A DNA stretch of 64,000 nucleotides from Artemia franciscana (lineage: Eukaryota > Arthropoda > Branchiopoda > Anostraca > Artemiidae). The translations under genes were made by a program, and so were the position numbers. Where the stretch lies: positions 58,842,628-58,906,627 of the forward strand of contig NC_088863.1 of the NCBI RefSeq assembly GCF_032884065.1. The letters are read 5' to 3'. Below are positions 37,657-60,732 of this stretch, piece after piece; position 1 is the stretch's first letter, and each line of letters starts with the position of its first letter. The notes below the pieces were generated by a model. That model was not told where the DNA came from and ran no database searches. It saw only the letters and a program-made list of their open reading frames with translations.

Positions 37657-39829
37657 TTTTTTTATTTCATGAAGCTTATAGATTAACATTTTTCTTAAGG
37701 CTATGGAAAAATTTTGTCACTTGAAGTAAAAGTATATAACAATGAAAAAAGTTATTAATTTCAAAAAATACACAAAACAATAGCCCACTTACAAAAACTA
37801 ATATATAAACTCCCAGCATTCAGTTCTGTTGAGCAATGCTGAAGTGTTGAATGGAAATTTTTTAACATTATTGACAGCTTTGAACTTGGGTATCAAACAC
37901 CAAAATATTTTATGCATTTAGACTTATGCATTAGACTCGCATTTAGTTTGTTCAAAGTAAAACCTCAAAACTAAGATTATAAAAATTAGATGAAAATTTT
38001 CAAGTAAAAATTTTAATTTAATTTTGAATACCAAAAACCAATATATTTAACATCTTTACGCTTCGTAACTGTTAAAAATTAAATCTTTTTCAAAGTGACA
38101 ACTAGATAAATACAATCTCTCATGGAAAATAATAAATGATAATAAAACACAAAGGGAAAAATACATAAACTCCCATCAGTCCATTCAGGGGAAACATGTC
38201 TGATTATAGTGGCTTCATATTTCAGCTCGTGGATACTCTTGCAATGCAAGCAAAAGTTGACGGTATATTTTTACCGAAACTGCACCTTATTAAACTGTTT
38301 AACTTGAGTTTTTTTTAATTATACAAACTTTCTTGTGTACTAATAACTGAACTAATTATTAATAAACAAATACATATTTAGGATCACCATAAAAAGCTAA
38401 TTCTTTGATCGAATGTTGTCAATAGTTAGGTTCTTATACTTTCGTTATTGAGAAGGATCGTTATTTACTTACCATTCTTTACTAAGAAAAATTTTAATTT
38501 TTTTGTTGGTCAAACCAAATCATATAGAAAAATGTTTGTGGAAAACTTGAAAGGGGTCATGCAGTCACAAATTAGAACTTTTGTTTTCCTTATTGATGGT
38601 CAAAATCTATTCGGCAGGTAGCCAACAATGGGACAACAAACATTTTTTCTTAGTGTTTCTCTATTCTGCTCTTTTTCCTTTGGTTTTCTTATAATTACTT
38701 TATAGTCCAAAATTTTTAAAGGGCCCCCCTGTCAGTGACCATGTGTTCTAATGGGGTACTTTCTGTTTTGGTCTTACACTATCTTTAGGAGTTTGGGTTA
38801 TTATATTTCTTAGTATTGGAAGTGATCGTCTTTTACTATGCTGCTTGCTACTGATGCAACCTGGATTTTGAAATTTCTTTTACTATGGCCATTTTTTGTC
38901 CTTTAATATAAATCTTTGCTATAATTTGAATTCACCAATCAGATTTTAAGTTAAAACTCTAAAGGAGTTACTACATTTTATATAAGTATATCTACATGCA
39001 TTTGAGTATGCAATTACTGCCGAAACCATGATATGGTTATTATTGGCTGTTTTCATGTTTTACTAGGTTGTATCTACTGCTAATTTTACTGTGGTCTGGA
39101 TTCTGTTCTTTATTACAAATTGTTGGAGAGGATTTTTAATATATTGAATTTAAAGTAATATCTTTTGAATTTAAATTAAAAAAAAATTCATCAATTTCTG
39201 AAGTTGCTCTGTATATTAACTAACCTTTCAGTTAGTATGTGGTAGAATACATTCTTTATTATAAAAATCACGATTAATATTTCAGTTATTATGGACTAGA
39301 GCTCGTTCTTTAGTATAATCTTACTAGGTTGCTAGCTATCGCTGCAACCCGGATCTAATATATATATTGGATCTAATAGTATATTTCATAATATGGGATG
39401 GGATTGTCTCTTACTAGGTTGAAAGCTACTGCTGCAACCCAGATTACCCCAAACAAGTAACTTCTCAAAAGATGCATGCATTTTCTTATCTTTTTCCGTG
39501 ATTTGTTCTTTACTGGGTTTCAGGTAGTGTTGTCTCCAGGAAGAAGACAACACTGCAGGGAAGACAGAGCTGATTGGCATTCAGAATGACACCATTAAAT
39601 TCACTTAGTTCAAGCCAGAGCTGTTCTTAGGTGGGTGGTGTCTGGGGAAAAGTTAATTAAATCTCCCCTCTCCTGACTCAAATATAAGTAATAAAGCCGA
39701 ATCAAAGTAGAAAAAATTTGATCAACGTGGGCAGTCCCCCAGCCATGGTGCCCTATGCAGATGACCTGCCCCCCCCCTCTTAGGAGCAGCTCTGCCTTAG
39801 GCAATTAAACTAATTGGTCTTTTGCTCCT
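37657..39829. other. Intergenic stretch with hairpin repeats
   Basis: AT-rich. From about 38830 to 39560 the unit TTACTAGGTTG-N-CTACTGCTGCAACC recurs imperfectly (38850, 39063, 39322, 39413) together with TTCTTTA(C/T)TA words (38467, 39109, 39308, 39509). The same words occur at 15960-16520. No gene was recognised. Confidence 0.5.
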
Positions 39830-40440
39830 AAGCAAAGAAATTCAATTTTGGTTCAGCCTGGTTTGAGTGACATTCAAATGGTTGCTGCAACCTCTTAGTC
39901 AAATATGAATAAATTGTCAATGACTAAAAAGACTGACCACTTATTCCATATGCTTTTAGTTTCAGCATTAGGCGAAAATGATCAACTTAGTTGAAAATTT
40001 TAGCCTGGTTGGGCAAAATGATTTTTAGTATATGGTTTTCGAAAGTACTTGTTACCTGGTTGTAAAAATTCTTGATGTAAGTGTTAATACAGTGCTTCTT
40101 TTGAAAACCCCGCTGGTTATTGCTGATAAATTTCTGTTCCAGTAGGTGATTCACAAGAGTGATTGGTGATGCTCTACTGTTAACAGAAATTAGGCTAAAT
40201 AATCTGTAATTTCCTGTGCCACACTTATCTCCTTTTTAAAATATAAGCTTAACTATGACTTTTTTCCAGTTTTCACGCATGGATTGTTTGACCTGATACA
40301 TGTTCACAATTTGTAAAGTAGAATAGGCGATATGTAGGGTTTGAAGGATGGGATCAAACAGCGATTTTGGGATTGACGGATGACTGTTTTCAGTCCCATC
40401 AGTTGTTTTGGACTCTAAATTATAAATTATTTTATTGAAT
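39830..40440 (-). mobile_element. Non-LTR retrotransposon RT relic
   Basis: The minus-strand translation shows family landmarks with stops and shifts: NWKKVIVKLIF, KGDKCGTGNYRLFSLISVNS, VNHLLEQKFI, QRGFQKKHC and DHFRLMLKLKAYGISG. These follow the usual order of CR1/Jockey-type reverse transcriptases (WKKA.V.PIFKKGD, NYRPISLTS, GFRKGRS, D......L..YGI). It is truncated on both sides. Confidence 0.65.
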
Positions 40441-42685
40441 CATCAAGAACCATTGAGACTCTGGACCTGTACATGGAAGTATAGGGAGTCGTAGGAACCA
40501 TAATGGGAAGTCTAGCACCCAAAAGTGGTCTATATTGAGCAAGTAGATGCTAAAATATGTGTTTATCATTCTTTAATTTTCTTTTGGATTTTACCAATTG
40601 AACCACCAAGCTTCCTTGGCTTAGGGATGCATCAACGGGAAGGATTATTGATTGATTGATAATGCTGAAATTTTAGGGTATACTTTGTCTTGCATTACTT
40701 TTCTTGAAATATTGTGCAGGTTTTTGTGGCAATGAGCTTATTGGTTGTCATGGGTGTAGCATTAGTATTTTGGCTGCTTCCTCTATGTGGACTTTTCTTC
40801 GTGATAGCCTCCTTAACGTTGTTAGAAAGAAAGGGGAGGCTTTTCAGTCTAGTTGGTTTTCTTCAAGTCATTGTAACTTGTGAAGGACTAAGACTATTAG
40901 CCCAAAATGTTTGCTATTTCTTCTGGTTGAATTTCGATGCTTTGGTTGCCTTCTTACTGGAGTTCCTGGGATTAAAAGAAGAAATGTCTTTTTGACCGGT
41001 CTTTTTAATCCCTATCTTATTCTTCTTAGACTTGTCTTTTGATACAGCTTTTGTCTAGGTAAGCTATTCCTTGATGACAGTTATTGAATTGAGAATAAAT
41101 TATGACTAACCCTTGTAGAGCTGCTTTGCTGTTGAAACTTATTTGAGTGACCTTGACCCATAGTAGTAACAGAGGGGGGAGGGGGTAGCGAGTTTAATAT
41201 TTTCCAAGCCTGAATCACATCATTCCAATATTTCTGGAGTTTTGGCAGTTTGACCCTTTTAAAGCAAACTTTGTAGGGCAGGGTTCTTAAGTCCTTTAGA
41301 ATTTCGGTCGCTCTTCTTCAGGCAGTTTTTTTTTTAGAATAACATCCACTAACAAATTAAGATGGTCCTGTTGATAATTGATTTTCTAGATAGGGGGTGA
41401 CAAGAGCGCTCAAGCATTTTTGTTAAAGTTGGCCTTTTTCTGGAGCTAAAGGTAGGTCCAATAAAACCCAAACCCAAGACTTCATACATGAAAGCTGAAA
41501 GAATTACAAAAAATTTCATATATGCAAGATTAAAGCCACTGCCTATAGTCTAGGAGATTCTAAGTATTAGATGGTACTATTGGGGCACATGGTCTGTATG
41601 GCTAATTGCAAGCTTTCCAATGAATGTTTAGAACTGACCTCCCTCCTCGGCAATTGAAGGCATGGATTGCAAAAAGCAATGCTTGGATTGTGCCTATAGA
41701 AGGATCTTACATCGGTAGAAATATCTTTGGAAGGCTTTTTGACCAAAAACTCTTCAGTGGTCATTATGGAGAGGCACTTTTGTTGCCATATACACCAGCC
41801 AGTGTGGGAGTAACTAGGAAAGCAAGTAAGCTGAGAAATGTTAAGGCAAAGCTCAATATTTTAGAAAAAAATCTTCCTAGACCTATTGTAAAGAAGCACC
41901 TGTAGAGCTAGGGCCAGGATGTATATTGATAAGAATATGCTACTCCTCTTTTCCTAAATACTCTTTTTTCAATCAGTTGGTGGTTCAAGTTTAATTTGGG
42001 TATTTTTCTTGCTACTATATATTTACTAGTTTTAGAGCAATATCAACGGTATCTATGAAAAATAAGTATAATGATATTAAGAGACTTAGTTTTTTGGTTT
42101 CGTTTTTGATGTGTTCAAATGACCAAATATGGCCTTCCTTTTAAAAAGAAAACTAGAGTGGGTAGATTCATACCTTTACAGATAAGATTGAGACAAGTTT
42201 TATATTTCACAATTATTGAAGCTAATTCCTAGGAATTTTGGGACCTTCACCTGAGTAAGCCTATGTTCTTTTGTGGTTTTAGAGTAATCGAATCCTTTAT
42301 CCTAGAATATTTGGAGTGTGTACGTATGATTAAATGCGAATATTCGTTAAACAAATAAACAAGAGGCATTAGTCCACAATACCATGGTTAATTTACCAAA
42401 CTTGAAATCGACTCTCACTTAGGATCCTGAAAAAAAGGGGATGCATGTTTTTACTTACACAAACTTACACGAATATTAAGAGCTGTGGGGAAATTTGGGA
42501 ACTCCAATGAGCTGACAGGTCGATGGGCTTAAAAAGTACAGAAAGGCTTTTTTGAACTCTATTGAAAAATCCTCTGATGGCCTCCCCCCTTTCTGCTTAG
42601 AGTTATACTACTATGCAGCAATAAATACAATAGACCATGGAATTTCTGAATATTGTATGTTTTAATACTATCTTTACTGTCACAG
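40441..42685. other. Intergenic stretch with unrecognised coding-like pieces
   Basis: At 40720-41000 two overlapping + frames look protein-like: one hydrophobic, the other with SLLNVVRKKGEAFQSSWF and GVPGIKRRNVFLTGLFNP, broken by stops. The ORF at 41624-41905 is listed separately. Probably transposon debris. Confidence 0.35.
41624..41905 (+). CDS. Coding-like ORF, 93 codons, unrecognised
   Basis: A clean frame from ATG to TAG (LKAWIAKSNAWIVPIEGSYI, LLPYTPASVGVTRKASKL, LEKNLPRPIVKKHL) with balanced composition and a basic C-terminus. It is preceded by an in-frame TGA and could begin at a splice acceptor (GTTTAG, 41630-41635). No family recognised. It may be the 3' end of a mobile-element ORF or an exon of an unseen gene. 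Confidence 0.3.
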   Translation: MFRTDLPPRQLKAWIAKSNAWIVPIEGSYIGRNIFGRLFDQKLFSGHYGEALLLPYTPASVGVTRKASKLRNVKAKLNILEKNLPRPIVKKHL

Positions 42686-42775
42686 GTGTACAAAGGCCCA
42701 AGCCTGAGGGATGGAGTACTAGAGAACAATTCCTTGGGAAATCAGGTGAAAATGCAGAAAATGAGTTTGCTGGCT
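42686..42775 (+). CDS. Possible terminal exon of an unseen + strand gene
   Basis: A good acceptor (TTTACTGTCACAG, ending 42685) is followed by a frame reading VQRPKPEGWSTREQFLGKSG and ENAENEFAG, then TAA. The composition is convincingly protein-like, but no preceding exon with a matching phase-1 donor was found. No clear AATAAA follows. It would end ~310 bp before the FDXR start codon. Confidence 0.3.
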
Positions 42776-43086
42776 AATATTTATTTCTGAAGAAATGTCT
42801 TGGACCAATCTTGAAGTTTAGGAATTTCTCCCATATTGACCCAATTTCCCTATGTCTAGGGATGTTTATTGTATATTCAACAAATGTGTTTTTTAATCGT
42901 TTTAATGCATTATCAATTATGAATTCTTAAAGAAACACTAACCAACAATTGCAATTCTAAAGAGATTTCAGTCAAGTTTGTTGCTGTTAGGGTTTTGATA
43001 AGAAATTTTTAGCTAAATTAATTTTTTTATAATTAATTACTTTTATGTTTCTAGTTAATATTGACATACTGAATTGAATATTTTGG
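42776..43086 (+). promoter_or_regulatory. Presumed FDXR 5' flank
   Basis: A 311-bp AT-rich stretch ahead of the FDXR start. A TTTCTAG acceptor-like site near 43046-43052 suggests that part may be an intron in the 5' UTR. No clear core promoter element is visible. Confidence 0.3.
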
Positions 43087-54535
<11,449 letters not shown>

Positions 54536-57500
54536 GTAAATTTTCAATTTTGACTTTTCTTTGTTTTTCTATGGTTAGTTTCAGTTTAAATTTAAAACTT
54601 GGGTGGAATGATGTCAAATTGTGTTTTTCAAAGTGCTTAAAATGTGTGGTCAAGTCTATGTGTGTGTGGGGGGGAGGGGGTCTTTAAGGGACGGCAGTGC
54701 CTTTTTTTGATAATTTTGATGTTGATTTTGACCAGTTATTTTCCGGTAACTAAAACCAACAAAAAATAGAGTTTTTTGCGACTTTAAAAGAAGCAAAGGT
54801 CTTTTGTATTATCGCTTATTCCCCACGTCGACCAAATATTTAATAAATGAATGTTAACATAGACAACAAAAATAAGAAGACTCTAGTCGAAAGACTGTTT
54901 TATTTCGTATTTTGTTTTGATGTTGTTTTTTTTTGCTATTTTTGTTCTCTTGAGGTTAACATCTTTTCTTGAAACTTAACTTTCAATTCCTCGTGAAATG
55001 TAGAATTTTTAGTAGGATTAAGAATTAAGAGAGAGAAAAAAACAATAATTATTTGTTATGGTTTACTGATAACTTGCCTTCTTTTGAACCAAAAAAAAGA
55101 AGAAATATTGTGTTAAAAATTGGAAAACGTTTAAACCTCCTATGGCGAATAAGAATAATAAATGCCTCGTGCTGAGGTAATTAGTTTTAAAATATAAAAT
55201 TGGTAAAAAATTACATACTTTTCGAAATATAGTGGAAATGAAAATAGAAAATGAAGAAAGGAATTAAAATTTGCTCGTTTCGAACCGCAGATATTCACCA
55301 AAAACGACGTTGTGTACAAAACTTATAAAAATTCTTGAAAAGAAAGCATTTGATGACAAAAATATATCTGTCTGGCTTGGAAAGCCTAAACTGCGCATTG
55401 TTTGAAAAAAACAACAACAAAAAACAGTGTTGACTATTGTATTACAGGAGCATCACATTGATATTGTTAGTTTTTTTTACTGTTGACTCCAATTAATTGA
55501 AAAAAGTGGACAGAGTGTAACCTCTAGTGTTGCACAGAAACTAATGAATTGTATTATAAGTTGTTAGTTAGCTGATAATTAATTCTAACTTCAGTATTAA
55601 AGAATTCTGAGACCAGACTTGGAAACTCATTTCTAGTGCTAAAGTCGCTTGTTTGTTGACTGTTTGTTTGTGTGTTTTTACTGTGAAGTTTTTCAAAGCA
55701 TAAAATCTGGTTCTTTTCTAATCCCCCCCCCAAAAAATACAGTTGAATACGGTTAAAGATAAGTGAGCGTGGTTTTCAATATATCAATTTCGGTCACCTG
55801 GACGTTCTTTCAAATCTATAATTTGATTTTTAAGATATTATCCCTGGCCAAATTAAATGGACTGAAAGCTTGGCAGCGATCAGCGATGCCTCATTTTTAA
55901 CTGTCTCATGTTGGGATACAACATGGCATTTATGAATAGTTGAAAATTTGAACTGTAAGTCTTTAGAACTACAATTTCAATCCCTTTAGAAAGCTATCTT
56001 TATGATTTTTTTTTTGTTTAATTTTTTCGCCACGTATCATATGCCTAAGATTGCAAAAACGAGGGTTTTAGGTGTTCGGCCGGCAGTGTTGAAATTGTTT
56101 CTAAACTTAATATGATAACTGATGGAATTGCATGTGATAGTTTTCTTTTCATCGATCCATTAATAGAACTGGAAATATTCTTGGGTTTTGTTCCCTTAGC
56201 AGAAAAGGAGAAGTAGTAGTAATCGCCTGAGGAAAACGTCTAAGAACTTCTTTTTTTTACCTTGCCGAAAACAAAATGTCTATCATAATATATAAGTGTG
56301 ACAACATTATACGGACTCGAAATTAAAAGTGTTTTAAATTGGAAATCCGATTTTTATCACCTTCTCCGGTCTTCTGTTCTTTTTTTGTGTGCACAGTTTT
56401 GAATTTCTTTCTTCTTTCTTTAATGCGTTTTTACGGTTTTGTGTTTTCGGCCCTGCGTCTTTAACACGGGCCAGAATTAACCAAAACTTAAAAAAAAATT
56501 CATTTTTGGTTACAGTACATATGTGTAAAAATATAAACTTTTTTGTGATTGTCAACAAACTGAAGTTTTTTGCTATTTTGTCATGCATAACTGAGGGACA
56601 CAAACTTACCATTCAGTTATAAATTCATAGTTACTGAAAAAGCTTATATCCAGCTTCAGAGTCAGTAACACCATTTGATGGTGCAACCAGTCCTAAAGAG
56701 GTAAATAGTCCGTACAAAGTAAACGGATGTTATGCACACTTATCATAAGATATAAAAGTAAATGGATATTATATCTTTTCTATATCTTCAAAGAAATAAA
56801 TTAGTCTAAAGCTTCATCTAACTAAAATGATTCACTTAATGTTTGATAAAACTATATACAGTGATGTTTAATTGCACGTCAACTATTATCGAGGAGGGAC
56901 GGTGCGTTAATGTTTGAGGGGGGGGGGCGCTACTTAAAAAAGTGTATCTTTATGGGAAAATTTTTAGGGACCGTTAAATAAGATATATAAGAGGATCTGA
57001 GGAGTGGGGGTAAATTTATAATCCTGCTGTACTAAGCCTGATTATGGGTGGTGCTGGGTAATACATCCCGTCTTTTTGCTGATTTATTTTTGTTGCATGA
57101 AACATTATGTTCATTTGCTTACCGATTCAAAAAATGGGAGACATAGTGGCGGGGGGGGGGAGAGTTTATCAGTGAGCACTGTTGAAAAAATAAGGATGCT
57201 CTGGAGTAAGGACGTACATGTTACATTTAAAGTTGTTTTATTGACATATAAATGGAACTATTGTATTTTATATTTCTTTTTTTATGTTCTAAACAGTTAA
57301 TGGCAATGCATTGTTTGTAAGAATTGACTCGTGCCTATAGCTACCGGAACCCTAAAAAATAGTTTTGAACTTTTTGAACCCTAAAAAATAGAGTTGAACG
57401 TTTTTGAGAAGGATGATTACGAACGCGTGCTTATTTGTTTGTTTGATTCCTTTTTCTTTTTTTTGTTCCCACAGGGGTAACCGTATCGAACCAGTTTTTC

Positions 57501-57946
57501 AGTAATGCCTAAAAGACAGTAATGTCAATATACTGTCTTGGTAAAAACTTGGTAAACTTGGTAAAAATCTGTATTACTTTTGATTCTCAGAGAACATTTA
57601 CGCACTCTATCCGTAATACTGGTGCAAGGTTTGATAGTGCCCCTCATATTGCAAACCTCTTATAGCACTGCCAGGGAGTTTCTTGGGGGTTTGCTATCAA
57701 TGGCTTTGTTTTCACCGAGATTTAGAAGTTAATATTTCTTATTTTTTATTTATAGTCATTGTTCAATGTCTTCTCGTCTTCCAGCGGGCCTACCCCTTCC
57801 CCCCTGACTAGTGTCCAGTGGGGAAATGACAATCCAATTACTGATTTAGATGTTTCAGGCTCTCCTAATAAATATTTGGTTAGCACAATTTCTAGGGGGA
57901 AAATTGTCATTCTCTAAGTGAATGACATTCTTTAAGTCATTCTCTT
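54536..57946 (+). other. FDXR intron 5 (beginning), no further exon found
   Basis: I looked for the missing GW(V/L)KRGPTG block and C-terminal exons and found none. There are G runs near 54669, 56921 and 57150. Exon-like spacing at 56663-56700 is unsupported. Confidence 0.6.
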
Positions 57947-60049
57947 AATGAAATTTGAAGTTTGGAAGAATATCGTGTCTCAGAGCTCTTATTTTAAATC
58001 CCGACTGGATCCGGTGACATTGGGGGGGAATTGAGGGGGGAACCTAAAATCTCGGAAAACGCTTAGAGTTGAGGAATCGGAACGAAACTTGGTGGGAAAA
58101 ATAAGTAAAAGTCCTAGATACGTGATTGATATAACCGGAATGGATCTGATCTCTTGGGGGGGGGGGGGGGTTAGGGGGAGGGTTAATTCTGAAAAATTAG
58201 AAAAAATGAGGTATTTTTAAATTACGAAGGAGTGATCAGATCTTAATGAAATTTTATTTTTGGAAGGGTATCGTGCCTCATAGCTCTTATTTTAAATCCC
58301 GACTGTATCTGGTGACATTGGGGGGAGTTCAGGGTGGAACCTAAAATATTGGAAAACGCTTAGAGTGGAGAGATGGGGATGAAACTTGGTGTTAAAAATA
58401 ATCTTAAGTCCTAGATTCGTGATTGAAATAACCGGGACGGATCTGCTCTCTTTGGGGGAGTGGGGAGGATGGTTAATTCTGAAAAAAAAATGAGGTATTT
58501 TTAAATTTACGAAGGAGTGATCGGATCTTAATAAAATTTGATGTTTAGAAGGATATCGTGTCTCAGAGCTCTTGTCTTAAATCCTGATCGGATCCGGTAA
58601 AGGGGAAGAGGGGGGGGGGAACCTAAAATCTTGGAAAATGCTTGGATCGGGATGAAACTTGGTGGGAAAATTAAGCACAAGTCCTAGATACGGGATTGAC
58701 ATAACCAAAATGGATCTGATCTCTTTGGGAGAGTTTGGGGGGGGGGGGTTGATTCAAAAAAATGAGGTATTTTTTACTTAGGGAAGAGTGATCTTATCTT
58801 AATGAAATTTCATATTTAGAAGGACCTCGAAACTCAGATCTCTCATTTTAAATCCTGACTGGATCCTGTGTCATTAGGGGAGGGGGACCGGAAATCTCGG
58901 AAAACACTGAAAGCAGAGAGATCAGGATGAAACTTGGTGGAAAGAATAAGCCCAAGTCCAACATATGTGACTGACATAACCGGACCAGATCCGCACTCTT
59001 TGGTGGAGTTGGGGGGGGGGAATAATTCGGAAAAATTAGAAAAAAATGAGGTATTTGTAACTTACGAACGGGTTATCAGATCTTAATGAAATTTGATATC
59101 TAGAAGGATCTTGTGCTTTAGAACTCTTATTTTAAATCTCGACCAGGTCCGGTCACATGGAATGGAGTTTGAGGGGGAAACCGGAATTCTTGGAAAACGT
59201 GAAAATCGAGGTGTCTTACGAATGGGTGATCGGATCTTAATGACATTTGATATATAGAAGAATCTTATGTCTCAGATGCTCCATTTTCAATTCTAATCGG
59301 ATCTGGGGTCATAGAGGATTGGAGGGGGGAAACAGAAATCTTGGAAACCGGAAATCTTGGAAATTCTGGATATCTGGATATCCGAATATATCTGGATATC
59401 CGGAAATCTGGATATCGGGATGAAACTTGATGGGAAGAATAAGCACAAGTTATAATTACGAGATTGACATAATTAGTACGCATCTGTTCTTTTTTAGGGA
59501 ACTGGGAGCTGTTAATTGTGTAAAATCAGAAAAAATGTGGTATTTTAACTTAAGAACAGGTGACCGGATCTTAATGAAATTTGACATTTAGAAGGAACTT
59601 CTGTCTCAGAGCTCTTATTTCAAATCCTGACCAGATCTTTTGACATTGGGGGGAGTTGGAGGGGGAAATCGGAAATCTTGGAAAACGCTTATAAATGTTG
59701 TAGATACGTGGACGTGCTAGGACAATGAAAATTGGTAGGTGTGTCAGGGAGCTGCACAAAATGACTTGATAAAGTTGTTTTCCCCAATTCGACCATCTGG
59801 GGGGCTGAAGGGAAAGGAAAAATTGAGGTATTTTTAACTTACGAGTGGGTTATCGGATCTTAATGAATTTTAATATTTAGAAGGAACTCGTGACTCAGAG
59901 CTCTTATTTTAAATTCCTACCGGCATTAAGCCTCTGATTTTCCTTTTAAAGCAATCTATTGATTCTTAGAATTTTGTTAGAGCTTATACCATGTGAGCTC
60001 TTGGCTCTTCCGACCTCGTCACAAGTGCTATATGAGCTCTTATTTCTTG
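57947..60049 (+). repeat. Hairpin-head/tandem-core element, copy 3 (5' truncated, longest core)
   Basis: The head is missing. Core anchors are at about 58232, 58517, 58788, 59073, 59226, 59560 and 59850, so spacings are mostly 271-290 bp with one short (153) and one long (334). The tail (GCCTCTGATTTTCCTTTTAA to TATGAGCTCTTATTTCTTG) is present. A local GGATATC/CTGGATATC mini-repeat at 59366-59420 lies within it. Confidence 0.85.
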
Positions 60050-60465
60050 TTTTTACAAATATGTAAAAAAGGCGATTGGGAAAGGGAGTAGTAGCCCTTC
60101 TTCCCATTTACCAGAGCCTTGGATCAAACGTCTCATAGTAAAAAATTGTAAGTAAAGATTCACCCTTTCCAATAGAAACTGAGAATCTAAAAAGAAAAAC
60201 GTGTTTCGATTTCAGCATGTGTAATATCCGAATCTATAATCTTTTAAATAGGAAAAATGTAATTATCTTTAAGTAGCCCATTAAAGGCTATCTGGACTGA
60301 AATACCGCATAAGTTTGGAAATAGGAATTAAGGTCTCTTTTAAGGTTCCTAGGAATTTAGGAATAAAGTAAAACTTTTATTGTAAAAATTACTGTAGATC
60401 ACTTAAAAGCGTTAGAAACACAGTTTTGTGCCTGTTTTTTTTTTTTTATTAAATATTGATTTTGT
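60050..60465 (+). other. Gap between repeat copies
   Basis: 60140-60260 weakly resembles the left end of the composite repeat (AATTGTAAGTAA, CTGAGAATCTAAAAA). Nothing else. Confidence 0.35.
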
Positions 60466-60675
60466 AGAAGTATATTGGATTCAAAGGCCCTTTTTTATTG
60501 GCTTTAGTGAGATTGATCACCTACCACTTAAAGCTCAAGAGGAATTTGCTGAGCTTTTGAGTGAGCCAAAATTAAAAGTACAATTTCCAAAAAAAACCTT
60601 GACTGAATTCTGGATCGGAACTATAACTGAATAATTTTTGAAAATCGCTGATATGGCGTTGAATGTTCGTATTTA
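60466..60675 (+). mobile_element. hAT (ZBED5/SCAND3-like) transposase C-terminal relic
   Basis: The frame reads YWIQRPFFIGFSEID, LPLKAQEEFAELLSEPKLKV, LTEFWI, a TAA at 60632-60634, then FLKIADMALNV. This is the ZBED5-type pattern (L..KEQEEL..L..D..L...F...L..FW......EYP.....A...L). The TAA sits at the Tyr of the usual EYP. It is unlikely to be an FDXR exon, and only the dimerisation-domain part remains. Confidence 0.65.
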
Positions 60676-60732
60676 ATTTGTTATGCAAGTAAAAACAAGC
60701 CCATCCATTTCATAAAATTTTGCCTTTATTTT

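Noticed and set aside
56663..56700. Exon-like CTTCAG...GAG|GTAAAT piece as a candidate FDXR exon
   Set aside because: Its frame (SVTPFDGATSPKE) does not resemble the missing FDXR block.
57787..57815. AGCGGGCCTACC as a possible RGPTG motif of FDXR
   Set aside because: The surrounding frame reads SGPTPSPL and then a stop; flanking Trp-Lys and Gly-Val are absent.
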